A DNA stretch of 12,531 nt from Candidatus Bathyarchaeota archaeon (lineage in GTDB: Archaea; Thermoproteota; Bathyarchaeia; Bathyarchaeales; Bathyarchaeaceae), in NCBI GenBank assembly GCA_003662715.1, contig QMYO01000018.1:1-12531 (forward strand). The letters run 5' to 3'. The notes under the pieces are model-generated. The model saw nothing but the letters and a program-made list of their open reading frames with translations. It made no database searches and was not told the origin of the DNA. This document shows positions 11,896 through 12,531 of the stretch, piece after piece. The position numbers and the translations under genes are program-made. Numbering within the stretch: position 1 is the first letter of the stretch; each line of letters begins with the position of its first letter.

Positions 11896-11998
11896 TGTAA
11901 TGCTTGATTGCTATTGTTAGGCATTACATGGATTCAGACCCAGATGTCGCCGAAGGGGCAAGCGAGCATTAACGCACTTTGACTGTGTCTTTTCTGAA
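11896..11998. other. Structured intergenic region, possible RNA element
   Basis: Between the beta-CASP gene and the next gene (11873-12066) there is no open frame of note but there is clear symmetry. TGTAATGC (11896-11903) pairs perfectly with GCATTACA (11921-11928). Then TTCAGA (11933-11938) can pair with TCTGAA (11993-11998), enclosing small GAC/GTC (11937-11948) and GCG/CGC (11962-11975) hairpins. Between those hairpins is GCCGAAGGGGCAAGC (11949-11963), which matches the central conserved stretch of glycine riboswitch aptamers. The other required part, a CAGG-x-AAAAGGAC-like strand, is not present. The layout suggests a small RNA, a 3' UTR element or a divergent aptamer; the strand is not proven. 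Confidence 0.35.
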
Positions 11999-12066
11999 GC
12001 GCATATGTTTGTGGATGGATAAGGTTTTAATTAGCATTTTAATCACTTCAATATTTGAGTGTTGAG

Positions 12067-12363
12067 ATGTCAAAGAAGAAGAAAAAAAGAAAGGAGATTC
12101 TGGTTAGTCCTCCTTATCCTAGGCGTCTAGAGCCGCCTCTTCTTGAGGATACAACGGAAATGGAAAGGCGACAAGTTTTTGAGAAACTCATGAAGGTAAG
12201 TAAGTATTTTGGTGGCTTGCTTATCGCAACTGGGATTCTCCTTTTCCTTTTATCCACGCAATTTTTGTCCATACTGGAAGCAAGAATTTTGTTCCTTCTG
12301 GTTTTAGGTTTCATCAGCATAGTGAACATTCTTTGCGGGTTGATGCTATTAGCAAAAGAATGA
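12067..12363 (+). CDS. Small two-helix membrane protein, unknown function
   Basis: I do not recognise a family. From ATG 12067 the protein has 98 residues. It begins with a strongly basic cytoplasmic tail (SKKKKKRKE), then a Pro-rich acidic linker (about 15-30), a short amphipathic helix (MERRQVFEKLMKVSKYF), and two transmembrane helices (about 50-68, GGLLIATGILLFLLSTQFL, and about 73-96, ARILFLLVLGFISIVNILCG). Both termini should face the cytoplasm. A TTG at 12055 is an alternative start that adds four residues. A TATA-like GGTTTTAATTAG lies at about 12022-12033, so a short leader is expected. The gene stops 41 bp before the DNA ligase start on the same strand. Nothing in it points to a role in ligation. 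Confidence 0.65.
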   Translation: MSKKKKKRKEILVSPPYPRRLEPPLLEDTTEMERRQVFEKLMKVSKYFGGLLIATGILLFLLSTQFLSILEARILFLLVLGFISIVNILCGLMLLAKE

Positions 12364-12404
12364 ATCAGGCATTTAACTTTTAATATTCCACTATACTTCC
12401 ATTA

Positions 12405-12531
12405 ATGTGGAGGACGCTCACCCTGAAATACGCGTTAATCGCAGATGCTTATGAAAAAATAGAAGCCACCGCCAAAAGGTTGGAAATGACAGACTATCTG
12501 GTGGAGCTTCTTAAACAAACCCCAAAGGAAC
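12405..12531 (+). CDS. lig: ATP-dependent DNA ligase, N-terminal fragment
   Basis: The window ends after 42 codons. The readable part, LKYALIADAYEKIEATAKR followed by LEMTDYLVELLKQTPKE, is the typical first helix pair of the DNA-binding domain of archaeal replicative DNA ligases (about 560-600 residues), which seal nicks such as those between Okazaki fragments. The adenylation Lys motif lies beyond the window. Two starts are possible: ATG 12405, which could be leaderless behind a TATA-like CTTTTAATATTCC (about 12377-12389) and adds MWRTLT; or a CTG at 12423, which matches the usual MKY beginning and has GGAGG (12409-12413) 9 nt upstream. I list the ATG because CTG starts are rare. Confidence 0.88.
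   Translation, partial: MWRTLTLKYALIADAYEKIEATAKRLEMTDYLVELLKQTPKE

Noticed and set aside
11896..11998. Full glycine riboswitch call
   Set aside because: Only the central GCCGAAGGGGCAAGC string matches. The second conserved strand and a glycine-related target gene are missing, so it is listed only as a structured region.

Overview
The window reads as a chromosomal segment of an archaeon of the Thermoproteota, most likely a Bathyarchaeia-type lineage. The support is the gene set: archaeal uS10, an SmAP3-like two-domain Sm protein, a PAC2-family proteasome assembly chaperone homologue, an archaeosine-type tRNA-guanine transglycosylase, archaeal MOFRL glycerate kinase and enolase, a beta-CASP RNase and an archaeal ATP-dependent DNA ligase. 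TATA-like boxes, U-rich terminators and frequent TTG/GTG starts fit this. The lineage is inferred from gene style, not from a marker-gene search. Genes are packed tightly; no stretch longer than about 300 bases lacks a gene. I see no insertion sequence, CRISPR array, integrase or phage gene.

Left part (1-2816): a small membrane protein (cut by the window edge) and a CxxC thioredoxin-like protein run leftwards. They are divergent from an Lrp/AsnC-type regulator with a cysteine-rich C-terminus. The 62 bp between the divergent genes hold two 15-bp palindromes of the form GCTTA-N5-TAAGC, which look like regulator operators. Then come tRNA-Ser(UGA) on the minus strand, an AN1 zinc finger fused to a site-2 protease-like membrane protein, and a flavodoxin-fold flavoprotein that has lost the usual Fe-S cysteines.

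Middle part (2817-9055): a solitary rpsJ (uS10) is divergent from an SmAP3-like RNA-binding protein. A minus-strand pair follows, glycerate 2-kinase then enolase, separated by 5 bp, so the product of the first (2-phosphoglycerate) is the substrate of the second. The enolase lacks two active-site histidines. Next are a PAC2 chaperone (minus) and a divergent TgtA that has no PUA domain and carries a degenerate version of the ArcS core motif.

Right part (9056-12531), all on the plus strand: an unrecognised 88-residue protein, a 61-residue AbrB-like protein, a PHP-domain phosphoesterase, a beta-CASP metallo-RNase whose N-terminal coding frame has no canonical start codon, an intergenic region with RNA-like secondary structure, a small two-helix membrane protein, and the first 42 codons of DNA ligase. 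Much of the window is RNA and protein housekeeping. The unusual parts are the twin operators with the Cys-rich regulator, the altered enolase, the TgtA/ArcS-like hybrid and the structured intergenic region near 11.9 kb. I did not find a clear new defence or mobile system.
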